DNA of 64,000 bases from JAIBJN01 sp963784175 (GCA_963784175.1 CAWAQJ010000018.1:558001-622000); one strand, 5' to 3'; shown: positions 51,661-60,375, counted from the stretch's first letter. A program made the numbers and translations. The notes: generated from the sequence alone by a model not told the origin.

Positions 51661-51702
51661 TGCGCCGGTTAGCGGACGATCGGCGTCGGGACGGAAAAAC
51701 GC

Positions 51703-51744
51703 TTGACAACGGCGGTACATACCCCGTATATATACGCAGTATGT
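51703..51744 (+). promoter_or_regulatory. padR promoter with palindromic operator
   Basis: TTGACA (51703-51708), an 18-nt spacer and TATATA (51727-51732) make a near-consensus sigma-70 promoter, rare in this GC-rich window. The -10 lies inside a perfect 12-bp palindrome, CGTATATATACG (51725-51736). An outer inverted pair, ACATAC (51717-51722) and GTATGT (51739-51744), flanks it and runs into the padR start codon. This looks like an autoregulatory PadR operator. The ATG begins 8 nt after the -10, so the mRNA would be leaderless. Confidence 0.75.
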
Positions 51745-52331
51745 CCATCCGGTACGGGCTCCTGACACTCCTTGAAGGCCGGCCGATGTACGGCTACGAG
51801 CTTCGTTCCGAGTTCGAGGCGCGCACGGGGAGCACATGGCCGCTCAACGTGGGGCAGGTCTACTCGACGCTCTCGCGACTCGAGCGTGACGCCCTCGTCG
51901 AGGCGGCCGGAGAAGACCACAAGGGCCACGTCTACTACCGGATCACGTCGGATGGGCGGCAGGCCGTGCACGACTGGTTCGCCACCCCGGTCAGCCGGAC
52001 GAGCCCGCCGCGCGACGAGCTCGCCATCAAGCTCGCCATGGCCGTCTCCGTCCACGGACTCGACGTGCGCGAGGTCGTCCAGGCGCAACGGAGCGCAACC
52101 ATGAAGGCGATCCAGGAGTACACGCTCTTGAAGTCGCGAACGCCCAGCGGCGGCAGCGCCGACGAGCTCGCGTGGCTCCTCGTCCTGGACTCGATGATCT
52201 TCCAGGCCGAGGCCGAGATCCGCTGGCTCGACCACTGCGAGGCCCGGCTGGCCCGAGCCGCGGGCGAGTCCGGCTCCGACTTCCGGAGCGCGGAAGCACC
52301 GGCCGCGAACACCGAGGAGGTACAACGATGA
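51741..52331 (+). CDS. PadR-family transcriptional regulator
   Basis: This 196-residue protein has an N-terminal winged helix: MSIRYGLLTLLEGRPMYGYE, then LRSEFEARTGSTWPLNVGQV, YSTLSRLERDALVE, the PadR DNA-binding domain. A C-terminal helical dimerisation part follows. PadR proteins repress transporter genes until a ligand binds. The operator above and the four-base overlap with the ABC ATPase gene suggest that it represses its own operon. Confidence 0.9.
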   Translation: MSIRYGLLTLLEGRPMYGYELRSEFEARTGSTWPLNVGQVYSTLSRLERDALVEAAGEDHKGHVYYRITSDGRQAVHDWFATPVSRTSPPRDELAIKLAMAVSVHGLDVREVVQAQRSATMKAIQEYTLLKSRTPSGGSADELAWLLVLDSMIFQAEAEIRWLDHCEARLARAAGESGSDFRSAEAPAANTEEVQR

Positions 52332-53059
52332 CCGCCCAAGGCCCCGTCCTCGAGCTCAGGAAGGTGCGCCGGGTTCACGGCAAGGGGCAGACGACCGTCC
52401 ATGCCCTGCGCGGGATCTCGCTCTCCGTCGACCCGGGGATGCTCGTCGCCGTCATGGGGCCGTCGGGCTCCGGCAAGTCGACGCTCCTCACGCTCGCGGG
52501 CGGGCTCGACACGCCGACGGCCGGGGAGGTCGTCGTCGAAGGGACGCCGCTCTCGACGCTCGACCGGCGACAGATCGCGCGGCTTCGGCGCCGGTCGGTC
52601 GGCTACGTCTTCCAGGATTTCAACCTGATCGCGGCGCTGACGGCGGCCGAGAACGTGGCGCTCCCGCGCGAGCTCGACGGAGTCGGCCGGCGCCGCGCGC
52701 GCGCGGAGGCTGTCGTCGCGCTCGAGGAGCTCGACGTCGGCGAGCTCGCCGACCGGTTCCCGGACGACATGAGCGGCGGCCAGCAGCAGCGGGTCGCGAT
52801 CGCCCGTGCGCTCGTCGGCGACCGGCGACTCGTCCTCGCCGACGAGCCCACCGGCGCGCTGGACTCCGAGACCGGCGAGTCCGTCCTTCGCCTCCTCCGC
52901 TCGCGGGTGGATGCGGGCGCGGCCGGCGTGCTTGTCACCCACGAGGCCCGGCTGGCCGCGTGGGCCGACCACATCGTCTTTCTCCGTGACGGGCTCATGG
53001 TCGACGACACCGGCGTCCTGGCCGGGGCCGAGAGCCTCCTCGACGGCGCGAACAGGTGA
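52328..53059 (+). CDS. ABC transporter ATP-binding protein (MacB/LolD type)
   Basis: The protein has 243 residues. Walker A GPSGSGKST, Q-loop VFQDFNLIAALTAAENV, signature MSGGQQQRVAIARAL, Walker B LVLADEPTGALDSETG, H-loop VLVTHEARLAAWAD. The FQDFNL and ADEPTGALD wording is that of FtsE/LolD/MacB-type exporters. It partners the following FtsX-type permease. ATGA overlap with padR and GTGA overlap with the permease. Confidence 0.92.
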   Translation: MTAQGPVLELRKVRRVHGKGQTTVHALRGISLSVDPGMLVAVMGPSGSGKSTLLTLAGGLDTPTAGEVVVEGTPLSTLDRRQIARLRRRSVGYVFQDFNLIAALTAAENVALPRELDGVGRRRARAEAVVALEELDVGELADRFPDDMSGGQQQRVAIARALVGDRRLVLADEPTGALDSETGESVLRLLRSRVDAGAAGVLVTHEARLAAWADHIVFLRDGLMVDDTGVLAGAESLLDGANR

Positions 53060-55746
53060 CCTGGCTTCCCGCACTCCGGATCGCACGGCGGGAGGCGCTT
53101 CGCGCCAAGGGCCGCAGCACCCTCATCGTCGCCATGGTCGCGCTACCGGTACTCGGGATCGGCATGGCCGACGTGCTTCTCCGCTCGGCGCAGCTCGACC
53201 CGGATGAGCGCGCCGAGCGCCAGCTCGGCCAGGCACAGGCCCGGATCGCCTGGTTCGGCGGCGGGGCGGTGCTCCAGGCGCCGGAACCGGACACGGACGG
53301 CGCCATCGCGGTCGGTGATCCGGCCGACACGCCTGCACGCCCGGAGCTGCCCAGGGGATACCGCGTGCTTCCTCAGCGCGATGGCCTGGTCACGTTCGGC
53401 ACCCGCACGGGTGAGGCGCCGATCTCGGTGACCGAGATCGCGGTCGACGACCCCGCGTTCGCAGGGAAGTTCGTGGTCGAGGAGGGCCGCGCCCCTCGGG
53501 GCCCGAACGAGATCGCCGCGTCCGGTGCCGCGCTCAAGCGGCTCGGTCTCGATGTGGGTGACACGACCGAGGTCGCCGGGCGCGATGGGACGCTGCGCGT
53601 GGTCGGAGTCGTCGACGAGGTCGGCCTGCGACGGCAGGAGATCGTCTGGGCCACGCCGGGCGCGCTCCTCTCCGCCCCAGAGGAGGTCACCCCGGAGGTC
53701 GTTTACCTCGTCGGCGCGGAGCCGGTGACCTGGGACGACGTCCTCCGCCTCAACCGGCAGGGCTTCGTCGTCTCCTCGCGGGCGGTGATCCTCGATCCGC
53801 CGCCGCGCTCGGAGGTTCCGTTCTACACCCGCGGCTTCGACTTCGGCGGCGAATCGGAGGAGCTCGCCGCCGTGCTCGCGACGGTCCTGGTCGTGACGCT
53901 GGGCGTGCTCGAAGTCGTTCTGCTCGCAGGGGCCGCGTTCGCGGTGGGCGCGCGGCGCCAGGCGCGATCCCTCGGTCTCGTCACGGCCGCCGGTGGCGAG
54001 CCCCGGGACGTCAGACGCGTCGTCCTCGCGAGCGGCCTTGTGCTCGGGATCGTCGGCGCGGCCCTCGGGCTCGTGCTTGGCATCGGGCTCGCGGCAGCCG
54101 CAAGGCCGCTCCTCGAGCACTGGAGCGACACGGAGTTCGGGCGCTTCGACCTGCGCCCGCTGGAGCTCCTTGCCGCCGCGCTCGTCGGCATCGTCGCGGC
54201 CCTGCTCGCCGCTGCGCTCCCAGCCAGGACTGCCGCCCGTCGAGACCCTGTGGAGGCGCTCACGGGACGGCGCGGCCAGGTCCGCACGCCGCGGAAGGTT
54301 TCAGCCGCAGGCATCGGGCTCGTCGCTCTTGGGATTGCGGCCGCGGTCGCGGGCAGCCTCGTGGCCCTGTCGAGCGCCGCCGGCGTGCACCCGGCCGGCG
54401 GCCGCACGTCCCTCTTCGCCGCCGGGCTGATCGCGGGAGGCGCTGTGCTGACGCAGCTCGGCCTCATCGTCTGCAGCCCGGCGATCGTCGGACTGGCCGG
54501 CAGGCTCGGCCGCAGCCTTCCGCTGCCGCTCCGCCTCGCGCTCACCGACGCCTCCCGTCACCGGGGAAGGAGCGCACCGGCCGTCGCGGCGGTCCTCGCC
54601 GCCGTCACGGGCGCAACCGCGCTCGCGCTCGCCGCGGCGGCCTTCGACGCCCGCGACCGCGAGAGCTACACCCCCGCCTGGCCGGACGGTACCGCCGGGG
54701 TCCCGCTCGAGGAATACACGGCCACCGCGGACGGCGAGGGGTCCATGACGCTCGCCGATCCGGACGCCGCCATCCTCGCGATGCGCGGCGAGCTGCCTTC
54801 CTTCACGGCCTTCGCGATCGAGAGCGAGCCGACGTGCGTCGATCCCGAGGGCTGTTCCTACATCAGTCCGGTTATCCCGAAGGAGCAAGAGTGCCCGGCC
54901 GGTCCTGACGCCTCCGCGCTCGCCGGCGACCCTCGCTGCGACTTCGCCAAGACCTATCGCGGGACGGCGCTCCCGGCCACACCAGTAGGTGATGCGGAGC
55001 TGCTCCGCCTCCTGACCGGCCGCACGCCGAGGGCCGCCGTCGAGATGCTCGAGTCCGGCGGTGTGGTCGTGCTCGACGAACGCTACGCGCAGGACGGCCG
55101 CTTCACGGTCGAGACGACGTCGCCCGAGGGAACGCCCGTAGGCAGGCAGCGGCTGCCGGCTGTGGTCGTTGACGTTCCGGCCCCGCCTGTCATCGCGATC
55201 TACAGTGAGGGCGCAGTCGAAACGCTCGGAATCCGCTCGGCGCCGACGCACCTCGTCCTGGACTTCGAGCGCCTCCCGACGACGGACGAGGAGGATGCCG
55301 CCCGCCGCGAGTTGCGCGAGGCCGGGTTCCAGGGCGAGCTCACGGTCGAACGCGGCTACATCAGCGACTACGGACTCGGGCTACTCGCACTTGTCGGCGG
55401 CGCGGCCCTCATCACCCTCGGCGCGGCCGGGATCGCGACGGGACTTGCACAGGCGGATGCGCGCGCGGATCACGCCACGCTGGCAGCCGTCGGCGCGACC
55501 CCGGGCCTCCGGAGGACGCTGGCCGCCTCGCAAGCGCTCGCCGTCGCGGGGCTCGGCACCCTGCTGGGTCTCTTCGCCGGCTTCGTGCCCGGTCTCGCCT
55601 TCATCGCCGCAATCGACTCGCTGGACGTGGCCGTGCCCTGGGTCACGCTCCTCGAAGTGCTCGTCGGGATTCCGCTCCTAGCAGCGGCGTGCGCCTGGCT
55701 CCTGACCCGCTCTCGCCTGCCGCTCGAGAGGCGCGTCGCCCTCTAG
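53056..55746 (+). CDS. FtsX-domain ABC transporter permease
   Basis: This 896-residue permease starts at GTG 53056. One N-terminal helix is followed by an extracytoplasmic domain (~40-240). The first FtsX domain is at ~255-400 (LATVLVVTLGVLEVVLLAGA, LGLVLGIGLAAAARPLLEHW, ALVGIVAALLAAALPARTAA). Two further helices and a second extracytoplasmic domain with cysteine pairs (TCVDPEGCSYISP) follow. The second FtsX domain is at ~770-890. Such permeases with MacB-type ATPases act mechanically or expel peptides and antibiotics. Control by PadR fits a response to a toxic compound; the substrate is unknown. Confidence 0.87.
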   Translation: MTWLPALRIARREALRAKGRSTLIVAMVALPVLGIGMADVLLRSAQLDPDERAERQLGQAQARIAWFGGGAVLQAPEPDTDGAIAVGDPADTPARPELPRGYRVLPQRDGLVTFGTRTGEAPISVTEIAVDDPAFAGKFVVEEGRAPRGPNEIAASGAALKRLGLDVGDTTEVAGRDGTLRVVGVVDEVGLRRQEIVWATPGALLSAPEEVTPEVVYLVGAEPVTWDDVLRLNRQGFVVSSRAVILDPPPRSEVPFYTRGFDFGGESEELAAVLATVLVVTLGVLEVVLLAGAAFAVGARRQARSLGLVTAAGGEPRDVRRVVLASGLVLGIVGAALGLVLGIGLAAAARPLLEHWSDTEFGRFDLRPLELLAAALVGIVAALLAAALPARTAARRDPVEALTGRRGQVRTPRKVSAAGIGLVALGIAAAVAGSLVALSSAAGVHPAGGRTSLFAAGLIAGGAVLTQLGLIVCSPAIVGLAGRLGRSLPLPLRLALTDASRHRGRSAPAVAAVLAAVTGATALALAAAAFDARDRESYTPAWPDGTAGVPLEEYTATADGEGSMTLADPDAAILAMRGELPSFTAFAIESEPTCVDPEGCSYISPVIPKEQECPAGPDASALAGDPRCDFAKTYRGTALPATPVGDAELLRLLTGRTPRAAVEMLESGGVVVLDERYAQDGRFTVETTSPEGTPVGRQRLPAVVVDVPAPPVIAIYSEGAVETLGIRSAPTHLVLDFERLPTTDEEDAARRELREAGFQGELTVERGYISDYGLGLLALVGGAALITLGAAGIATGLAQADARADHATLAAVGATPGLRRTLAASQALAVAGLGTLLGLFAGFVPGLAFIAAIDSLDVAVPWVTLLEVLVGIPLLAAACAWLLTRSRLPLERRVAL

Positions 55747-55774
55747 CGACCTCTACCGATTGCGCGGTCGCTAG
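55743..55774. terminator. Bidirectional hairpin containing both stop codons
   Basis: CTAGCGACC (55743-55751) pairs perfectly with GGTCGCTAG (55766-55774). The stem includes the stop codon of the permease (55744-55746) and that of the convergent protease gene (55771-55773). Confidence 0.5.
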
Positions 55775-56598
55775 CGTACGAGGCAAGGGCCGGAGGCGAC
55801 TGGACGCAGCTCGCCGGCGGCCGCACTGACGACGAGGTCGATGGGAACGGCGTAGCCGCCTTTCCCGTCCCGCGTCCCCCCGAAGATCATCGCGACCACG
55901 CGGCCGCGCCGGTCGACGACCGGCCCGCCGCTCTCGCCGGGCTGGACGACACCGCGGAGAGGCACGACGACCCGTGGACGCACACGCCCGCCGTACGCAC
56001 CGGGCGAGAGAACCGTCCGCGAGTCACCGGCCGTCGCGGCGGTGGCGGTCAGCGCGCCGTTCCGCGGATACCCGAGAAGCGCGACGGGCCGCGGGAGGTC
56101 GGGGCTCGTGTTCACGGCCAGGGCTCGGGCGTCGAGGCCGCGGACGCGCACGAGCGCGATGTCGTTCGTCGAGTCGACGTAGACCGGCTGCGCCGAGAGC
56201 ACCTGGCCGTTCGGGGCGAGGGCGCGCGTCCCCTCGTGCCCCGCGATGACGTGGGCGTTCGTCGCCACCAGGCCGGGCCGGACGACCCAGCCCGACCCCT
56301 GCGTCCCCACCCCGCACGCCGTCCCTTCGAGCTTGAGCACGCTGCCCGCGGCGGCCTTGGCCCCCGGGCTCTGCAGCACGCTCGGGTCCGGCGGGGGCAA
56401 GGACTCCTGGAGCCCCGGCAGGAGCGGGAGCGGGTCGAAGCGGTTGAGTGCCTGGAGGACGCGGTCCGGCGGGACGGCGTTGAGCAGCCGCGGGAGAAGG
56501 ACGGACTCACGGATCTCGGCGCGCAGCCCGAGCGCAGGCTGGTGCAGGGCCAGCACGGCGAGCAGCCAGCCGATCCCGAGCGCGATCAGCCCGCCCAT
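55771..56598 (-). CDS. MarP-like serine protease, C-terminal part (frameshifted, part 2 of 2)
   Basis: From ATG 56598 this frame encodes 275 residues: the last helix of the CvpA-like membrane domain (GLIALGIGWLLAVLALHQP), a linker, then a trypsin-like domain. The catalytic His is in VATNAHVIAGHEG, Asp in STNDIALVRV and Ser in VQPGESGGPVVDRRG. The layout matches MarP of mycobacteria, a periplasmic protease for acid and oxidative stress. Sense text (LSALDRIGGIV) extends upstream of this ATG in the same frame and joins the N-terminal part after a one-base shift at ~56630, so this ATG is probably not a natural start. Confidence 0.75.
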   Translation of the reverse strand: MGGLIALGIGWLLAVLALHQPALGLRAEIRESVLLPRLLNAVPPDRVLQALNRFDPLPLLPGLQESLPPPDPSVLQSPGAKAAAGSVLKLEGTACGVGTQGSGWVVRPGLVATNAHVIAGHEGTRALAPNGQVLSAQPVYVDSTNDIALVRVRGLDARALAVNTSPDLPRPVALLGYPRNGALTATAATAGDSRTVLSPGAYGGRVRPRVVVPLRGVVQPGESGGPVVDRRGRVVAMIFGGTRDGKGGYAVPIDLVVSAAAGELRPVASGPCLVR

Positions 56599-56905
56599 GA
56601 CGATCCCGCCGATGCGGTCGAGCGCCGAGAGCGAGGGCCGCGACGGCGAGGAAGGCCCGCACGGGCGTCCCCAGCGCGGACGCGGCGGCGCCCAGCAGCG
56701 ACGCGCCGATCAGCGCTCCTGCCAGCCCCGCGACCGGGATCCACGGCGAGTTGTCGGGCAGGAAGAGCGGCGCCACGAACGACCCGACGATCGCGCCGAC
56801 GACGAGTCCGCCCAGCGAGAGCGTCTGCGCGGCCAGCCCCCGGTGTGCCCCGAAGATGGAGAAGACGGCGACCCCGAGCAACAGCAGAACGTCGACGACG
56901 TTCAC
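56507..56905 (-). CDS. MarP-like protease, N-terminal CvpA domain (frameshifted, part 1 of 2)
   Basis: GTG 56905 (6 nt after a TACTCT box at 56912-56917) begins VNVVDVLLLLGVAVFSIFGA with three helices (LGGLVVGAIVGSFVAPLFL, LAGALIGASLLGAAASALG). This is the CvpA membrane domain. After VRAFLAVAAL, at about 56630, the frame turns into Arg/Ala-rich shadow (GARPHRRDRHGRAD) and stops at 56507. The real continuation LSALDRIGG is one base away. One extra G in the stretch GCCCTCGCTCTCGG would account for it. Confidence 0.7.
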   Translation of the reverse strand: MNVVDVLLLLGVAVFSIFGAHRGLAAQTLSLGGLVVGAIVGSFVAPLFLPDNSPWIPVAGLAGALIGASLLGAAASALGTPVRAFLAVAALALGARPHRRDRHGRADRARDRLAARRAGPAPACARAARRDP

Positions 56906-56941
56906 GCTCACAGAGTACGGAAGCGGTCCGGCGGCGCTCGG

Positions 56942-59392
56942 CTAGACGACGAGGTTCACGAGCTTGCCCGGGACGACGATCTCCTTGCGGATCTCCTTGC
57001 CGTCCACGTGCGCGCGCACGCGCGGGAGCTCCTTCGCGCGCGTCAGGAGCTCGGCCTCGCCCAGCCCGACCGGCACCTCCACCCGGTCGCGGACGCGCCC
57101 GTTCACCTGGACGACGAGCTCGAAGGTCTCGCGCTCGAGCAGCGCCGGGTCGGCCTGCGGCCAGGCGACCTCCCACAGGCGCTCGTGGCCGAGCCGCTCC
57201 CACAGCTCCTCGGCCATGTGCGGCGCGTACGGCTGGATCAGGCTGACCGCCGTCTCCGTGGCGAAGCGCACCTCGCCCGCGCGCTCGGGGTCGTCCTTGA
57301 CGTGGTAGGTCTCGTTGAGGAGCTCGATGACGGCCGCGATCGGCGTGTTGAACTGGAAGCGCCGGGTGATGTCGTCGCCGACCTTGGCGATCGCCTGATG
57401 GGCGCGGCGCACGAGCGGGCCGTCCGCAGGCACGTCGACCGGGCCGCGCTCGGCGACCTCCAGCCCCAGCCGCCACAGGCGCCCGAGGAAGCGGGCCATG
57501 CCCTCGATGCCCGTGTCCTGCCACTCGATGTCGTCCTCGGCCGGGCCCATGTAGAGGATGTAGAGGCGGACCGAGTCGGCGCCGTGCGACGCGATCAGGT
57601 CGTCGGGGCTGAGGACGTTCCCCTTCGACTTGGACATCTTCGCGCCGAGGTAGTGGATCATCCCCTGCGTGAAGAGGCGCAGGAACGGCTCGCGGAAGCC
57701 CAGCATCCCGAGGTCGTTCAGCACCTTCACGAAGAAGCGCGCGTAGAGCAGGTGCAGGATCGCGTGCTCGACGCCGCCGATGTACTGGTTGACGGGGAGC
57801 CAGTAGTCGGCGACCTCCCGGTTCCACGGCTCGTCCTCGTTGCGGGCGTCGCAGTAGCGGATGAAGTACCAGGAGGAGTCGACGAACGTGTCCATCGTGT
57901 CCGTCTCGCGGTGGGCCTCGCCGCCGCAGCGCGGGCACGTCGTGTGCACCCAGTCCTCGGCAGCGGCCAGCGGCGAGCGGCCCTTCGGCAGGTACTCGTC
58001 CACCTCCGGGAGCAGGACGGGCAGGTCCTCGTCGGGCACGGGCACCATCCCGCAGGCCCCGCAGTAGAGGATCGGGATCGGGCAGCCCCAGTAGCGCTGA
58101 CGCGAGAGCAGCCAGTCGCGCAGGCGGTAGCTGACCGCCTGCCGGCCGAGGTCGCGCGAGTCGAGCCATTCGACGATCGCCGTCTTGGCCTCCTCGCTGG
58201 ACAGGCCCGAGAACTGGGCGGAGTCGACCAGGCGCTCGTTCTCGGCGTGCGGGACGTACGTCCCCTCCTCGAACTCCTCCCCCTCGGGCGCGACGACGAC
58301 CTTCACCGGAAGCTCGTACCGCTGCGCGAACTCGAAGTCGCGCTCGTCGTGCGCCGGGACGGCCATGATCGCGCCGGTGCCGTACTCCATCAGCACGTAG
58401 TCGGCAACCCAGATCGGCAGGCGCTCCTCGTTGACGGGGTTCGTCACGAACGCGCCGGTCGGGACGCCGGTCTTCTCCTTGTCGGGATCGGCGCGGTCGA
58501 CGGCCGAACGGCCGGCGGCCTGCCGGACGTAGTCCATCACCTCCTGCTCGTGCGGCGTGCCCGCGACGAGCTGCGGGACGAGCGGATGCTCGGGTGCGAG
58601 GACGAAGAACGTGGCGCCGAAGAGCGTGTCCGGACGCGTCGTGAAGACGGGGATGTCGACCTCCTGCTCCTCGATCCGGAAAACAACCTCGGCACCCTGG
58701 GAGCGCCCGATCCAGTTGCGCTGCATCGTCAGCACGTGCTCGGGCCAGGACTCGAGCAGGCTCATCTCGTCGAGCAGGTCGTCGGCGTATTCGGTGATGC
58801 GGAAGAACCACTGCTCCAGGTTCCGGCGCTCGACCTCGGCGCCGCAGCGCTCACAGCGTCCGTCGATCACCTGCTCGTTCGCGAGCACGGTCTGGTCGTT
58901 CGGGCACCAGTTGACGGGCGCCTCCCGGCGGTAGGCGAGGCCCTTCTCGAAGAACCTGAGGAAAAGCCACTGCGTCCAGCGGTAGTAGGACGGCTCGTGC
59001 GAGGAGACCTCGCGGTCCCAGTCGATCGCCCAGCCCATGCGCTTCATCTGCGCGCGGATGGCGGCGATGTTCCGCTCGATGACGAGGCGCGGATGCCCGC
59101 CTTCGCGGATGGCGGCGTTCTCGGCGGGCAGGCCGAAGGCGTCGTAGCCCATCGGGCGCAGCACGCGGAAGCCCATGCGCCGCCGGACGTGGGCGAGGAC
59201 GTCGCCGAGCGTGTAGTTCTTGACGTGACCCATGTGGAGCTCGCCCGACGGGTACGGGAGCATCTCGAGCACGTACGTGTGGTCCTTGTCCATCTGGGAC
59301 GCGTCGTCGGGATTCGGGACGTAGAACGCGCGCTCGCGCTCCCACGTCTCCTGCCACTTCAGCTCGACTGCCTGCGGGTCGTATCGCTCCAT
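56942..59392 (-). CDS. leuS: Leucyl-tRNA synthetase
   Basis: The protein has 816 residues. ATG 59392 has a GGAGA upstream and gives MERYDPQAVELKWQETWERE. The HIGH motif is PYPSGELHMGHV and the KMSKS motif is LGAKMSKSKGNVL. The editing CP1 domain lies between them (TTRPDTLFGATFFVLAPEHP, TGAIMAVPAHDERD). It charges tRNA-Leu. Upstream on the same strand is a possible attenuator with a short reading frame and a terminator-like hairpin ending 13 nt before the start. The marP-like gene follows 37 bp downstream. Confidence 0.96.
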   Translation of the reverse strand: MERYDPQAVELKWQETWERERAFYVPNPDDASQMDKDHTYVLEMLPYPSGELHMGHVKNYTLGDVLAHVRRRMGFRVLRPMGYDAFGLPAENAAIREGGHPRLVIERNIAAIRAQMKRMGWAIDWDREVSSHEPSYYRWTQWLFLRFFEKGLAYRREAPVNWCPNDQTVLANEQVIDGRCERCGAEVERRNLEQWFFRITEYADDLLDEMSLLESWPEHVLTMQRNWIGRSQGAEVVFRIEEQEVDIPVFTTRPDTLFGATFFVLAPEHPLVPQLVAGTPHEQEVMDYVRQAAGRSAVDRADPDKEKTGVPTGAFVTNPVNEERLPIWVADYVLMEYGTGAIMAVPAHDERDFEFAQRYELPVKVVVAPEGEEFEEGTYVPHAENERLVDSAQFSGLSSEEAKTAIVEWLDSRDLGRQAVSYRLRDWLLSRQRYWGCPIPILYCGACGMVPVPDEDLPVLLPEVDEYLPKGRSPLAAAEDWVHTTCPRCGGEAHRETDTMDTFVDSSWYFIRYCDARNEDEPWNREVADYWLPVNQYIGGVEHAILHLLYARFFVKVLNDLGMLGFREPFLRLFTQGMIHYLGAKMSKSKGNVLSPDDLIASHGADSVRLYILYMGPAEDDIEWQDTGIEGMARFLGRLWRLGLEVAERGPVDVPADGPLVRRAHQAIAKVGDDITRRFQFNTPIAAVIELLNETYHVKDDPERAGEVRFATETAVSLIQPYAPHMAEELWERLGHERLWEVAWPQADPALLERETFELVVQVNGRVRDRVEVPVGLGEAELLTRAKELPRVRAHVDGKEIRKEIVVPGKLVNLVV

Positions 59393-59410
59393 CGGTCTCC
59401 GATATGAAAA

Positions 59411-59430
59411 CGCCTCTCGTTCGAGAGGCG
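59411..59430 (-). terminator. Terminator-like hairpin in the leuS leader
   Basis: CGCCTCTCG pairs with CGAGAGGCG around a 2-nt loop and is followed on the minus strand by TTTTC. It ends about 18 nt before the leuS ATG. A GGCCGCGCGGCC palindrome (59439-59450) precedes it and could form a competing fold. Confidence 0.65.
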
Positions 59431-59475
59431 CTCGGGAGGGCCGCGCGGCCGTCCGCCGCGTTGACGCTCCCTGGC

Positions 59476-59496
59476 TCAGATAAGGGACGTTGCCAT
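59476..59496 (-). CDS. Candidate leuS leader peptide MATSLI
   Basis: A six-codon frame, ATG GCA ACG TCC CTT ATC TGA, lies 84 bp before leuS. Its ATG is 11 nt after a TAAGAT box, so it would be a leaderless frame. Its last codons (CTT Leu, ATC Ile) lie in the 5' arm of a stem (ACGTCCCT with AGGGAGCGT). It could be a sensor of leucine supply; one Leu codon is few for classic attenuation. Confidence 0.4.
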   Translation of the reverse strand: MATSLI

Positions 59497-59507
59497 TTCC
59501 GACACGA

Positions 59508-59538
59508 ATCTTAGCGCCGCTCCCGTCGGTGGCAGAAT
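59508..59538. promoter_or_regulatory. Divergent -10 boxes: leuS leader and DUF1028 gene
   Basis: TAAGAT on the minus strand (59513-59508) serves the leuS leader. CAGAAT on the plus strand (59533-59538) lies 6 nt before GTG 59545. Confidence 0.35.
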
Positions 59539-59544
59539 CCGGCC

Positions 59545-60375
59545 GTGATCTCGACGTACTCGATCGTCGCGTGCGACCTCGAGGCGGGCGAATGGGGAGT
59601 CGCCGTCCAGTCGAAGTTCCTCGCCGTCGGGGCGGTCGTGCCGGCCGCCGAGCCGCACGTCGGCGCGCTCGCGACACAGGCCTGGGCGAACCTCGCCTAC
59701 CGGCCGGATGGGCTGGCCCTCCTGCGGGACGGCTACTCCGCGGATGACGTCGTCAGGACGCTGGTCGGCGCCGACGAGGGCCGCGGGCACCGGCAGCTCG
59801 GCGTCGTCGACGCGCTCGGACGCGCGGCGACCTATACGGGCTCGGAGTGCCTGGAGTGGGCCGGCGGGACGACCGGGCCGGGCTATGCGGCGCAGGGGAA
59901 CATCCTCGTGTCGGCGGCGACCGTGGAGGCGATGGCCTCGACATTCGAGGCCTCGGCCGGTCAGCCGCTCGCCGACCGCCTGCTGGCCGGCCTCGCCGCC
60001 GCAGAGGCAGCCGGAGGCGACCGCCGGGGCCGCCAGTCGGCAGCGCTGCTCGTCGTGCGCAAGGACGGCGGCTACGGCGGCACGAGCGACGTCGCGGCCG
60101 ATCTCCGCGTCGACGATCATCCGCAGCCGATCGAGGAGCTGGAGCGGATCTACCGCCTGCACGACCTGCTCTTCGGGCAGACGCCCGACGAGGAGTGGCT
60201 CGAGGTGGACGCTGGGCTCGCCGACGAGCTGCGCGAGCGGCTCGCCGTGCTCGGCTACGAGGGCGACCTCCCGGACGCGCTCGCCGCCTGGGCGGGCACG
60301 GAGAACCTCGAGGAACGGGTCAGCGGCGCCGAGCGGATCGACCCGGTCGTCCTCGAGCAGCTGCGCGCGCGGTAG
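59545..60375 (+). CDS. DUF1028 (Ntn-hydrolase-like) protein
   Basis: The protein has 276 residues from GTG 59545. The N-terminal ~200 residues match DUF1028: TYSIVACDLEAGEWGVAVQS, AVGAVVPAAEPHVGALATQA, GYAAQGNILVSAATVEAM and GGDRRGRQSAALLVV. The fold is predicted Ntn-hydrolase. The C-terminal ~70 residues (ELERIYRLHDLLFGQ) match the peptidoglycan-binding-like tail that often follows. No signal peptide. The function is unknown. LtrA follows 21 bp downstream. Confidence 0.85.
   Translation: MISTYSIVACDLEAGEWGVAVQSKFLAVGAVVPAAEPHVGALATQAWANLAYRPDGLALLRDGYSADDVVRTLVGADEGRGHRQLGVVDALGRAATYTGSECLEWAGGTTGPGYAAQGNILVSAATVEAMASTFEASAGQPLADRLLAGLAAAEAAGGDRRGRQSAALLVVRKDGGYGGTSDVAADLRVDDHPQPIEELERIYRLHDLLFGQTPDEEWLEVDAGLADELRERLAVLGYEGDLPDALAAWAGTENLEERVSGAERIDPVVLEQLRAR

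Noticed and set aside
55770..55777. A fifth copy of the intergenic element at GCTAGCGT
   Set aside because: Only the last hexamer matches; the 25-nt box is missing and the bases are explained by a stop codon and the convergent hairpin.
59413..59500. T-box riboswitch before leuS
   Set aside because: AGGGAGCGTCAACGCGG recalls the T-box core, but the UGGNACC bulge that pairs with the tRNA end is absent and the gap is too short for a specifier stem.
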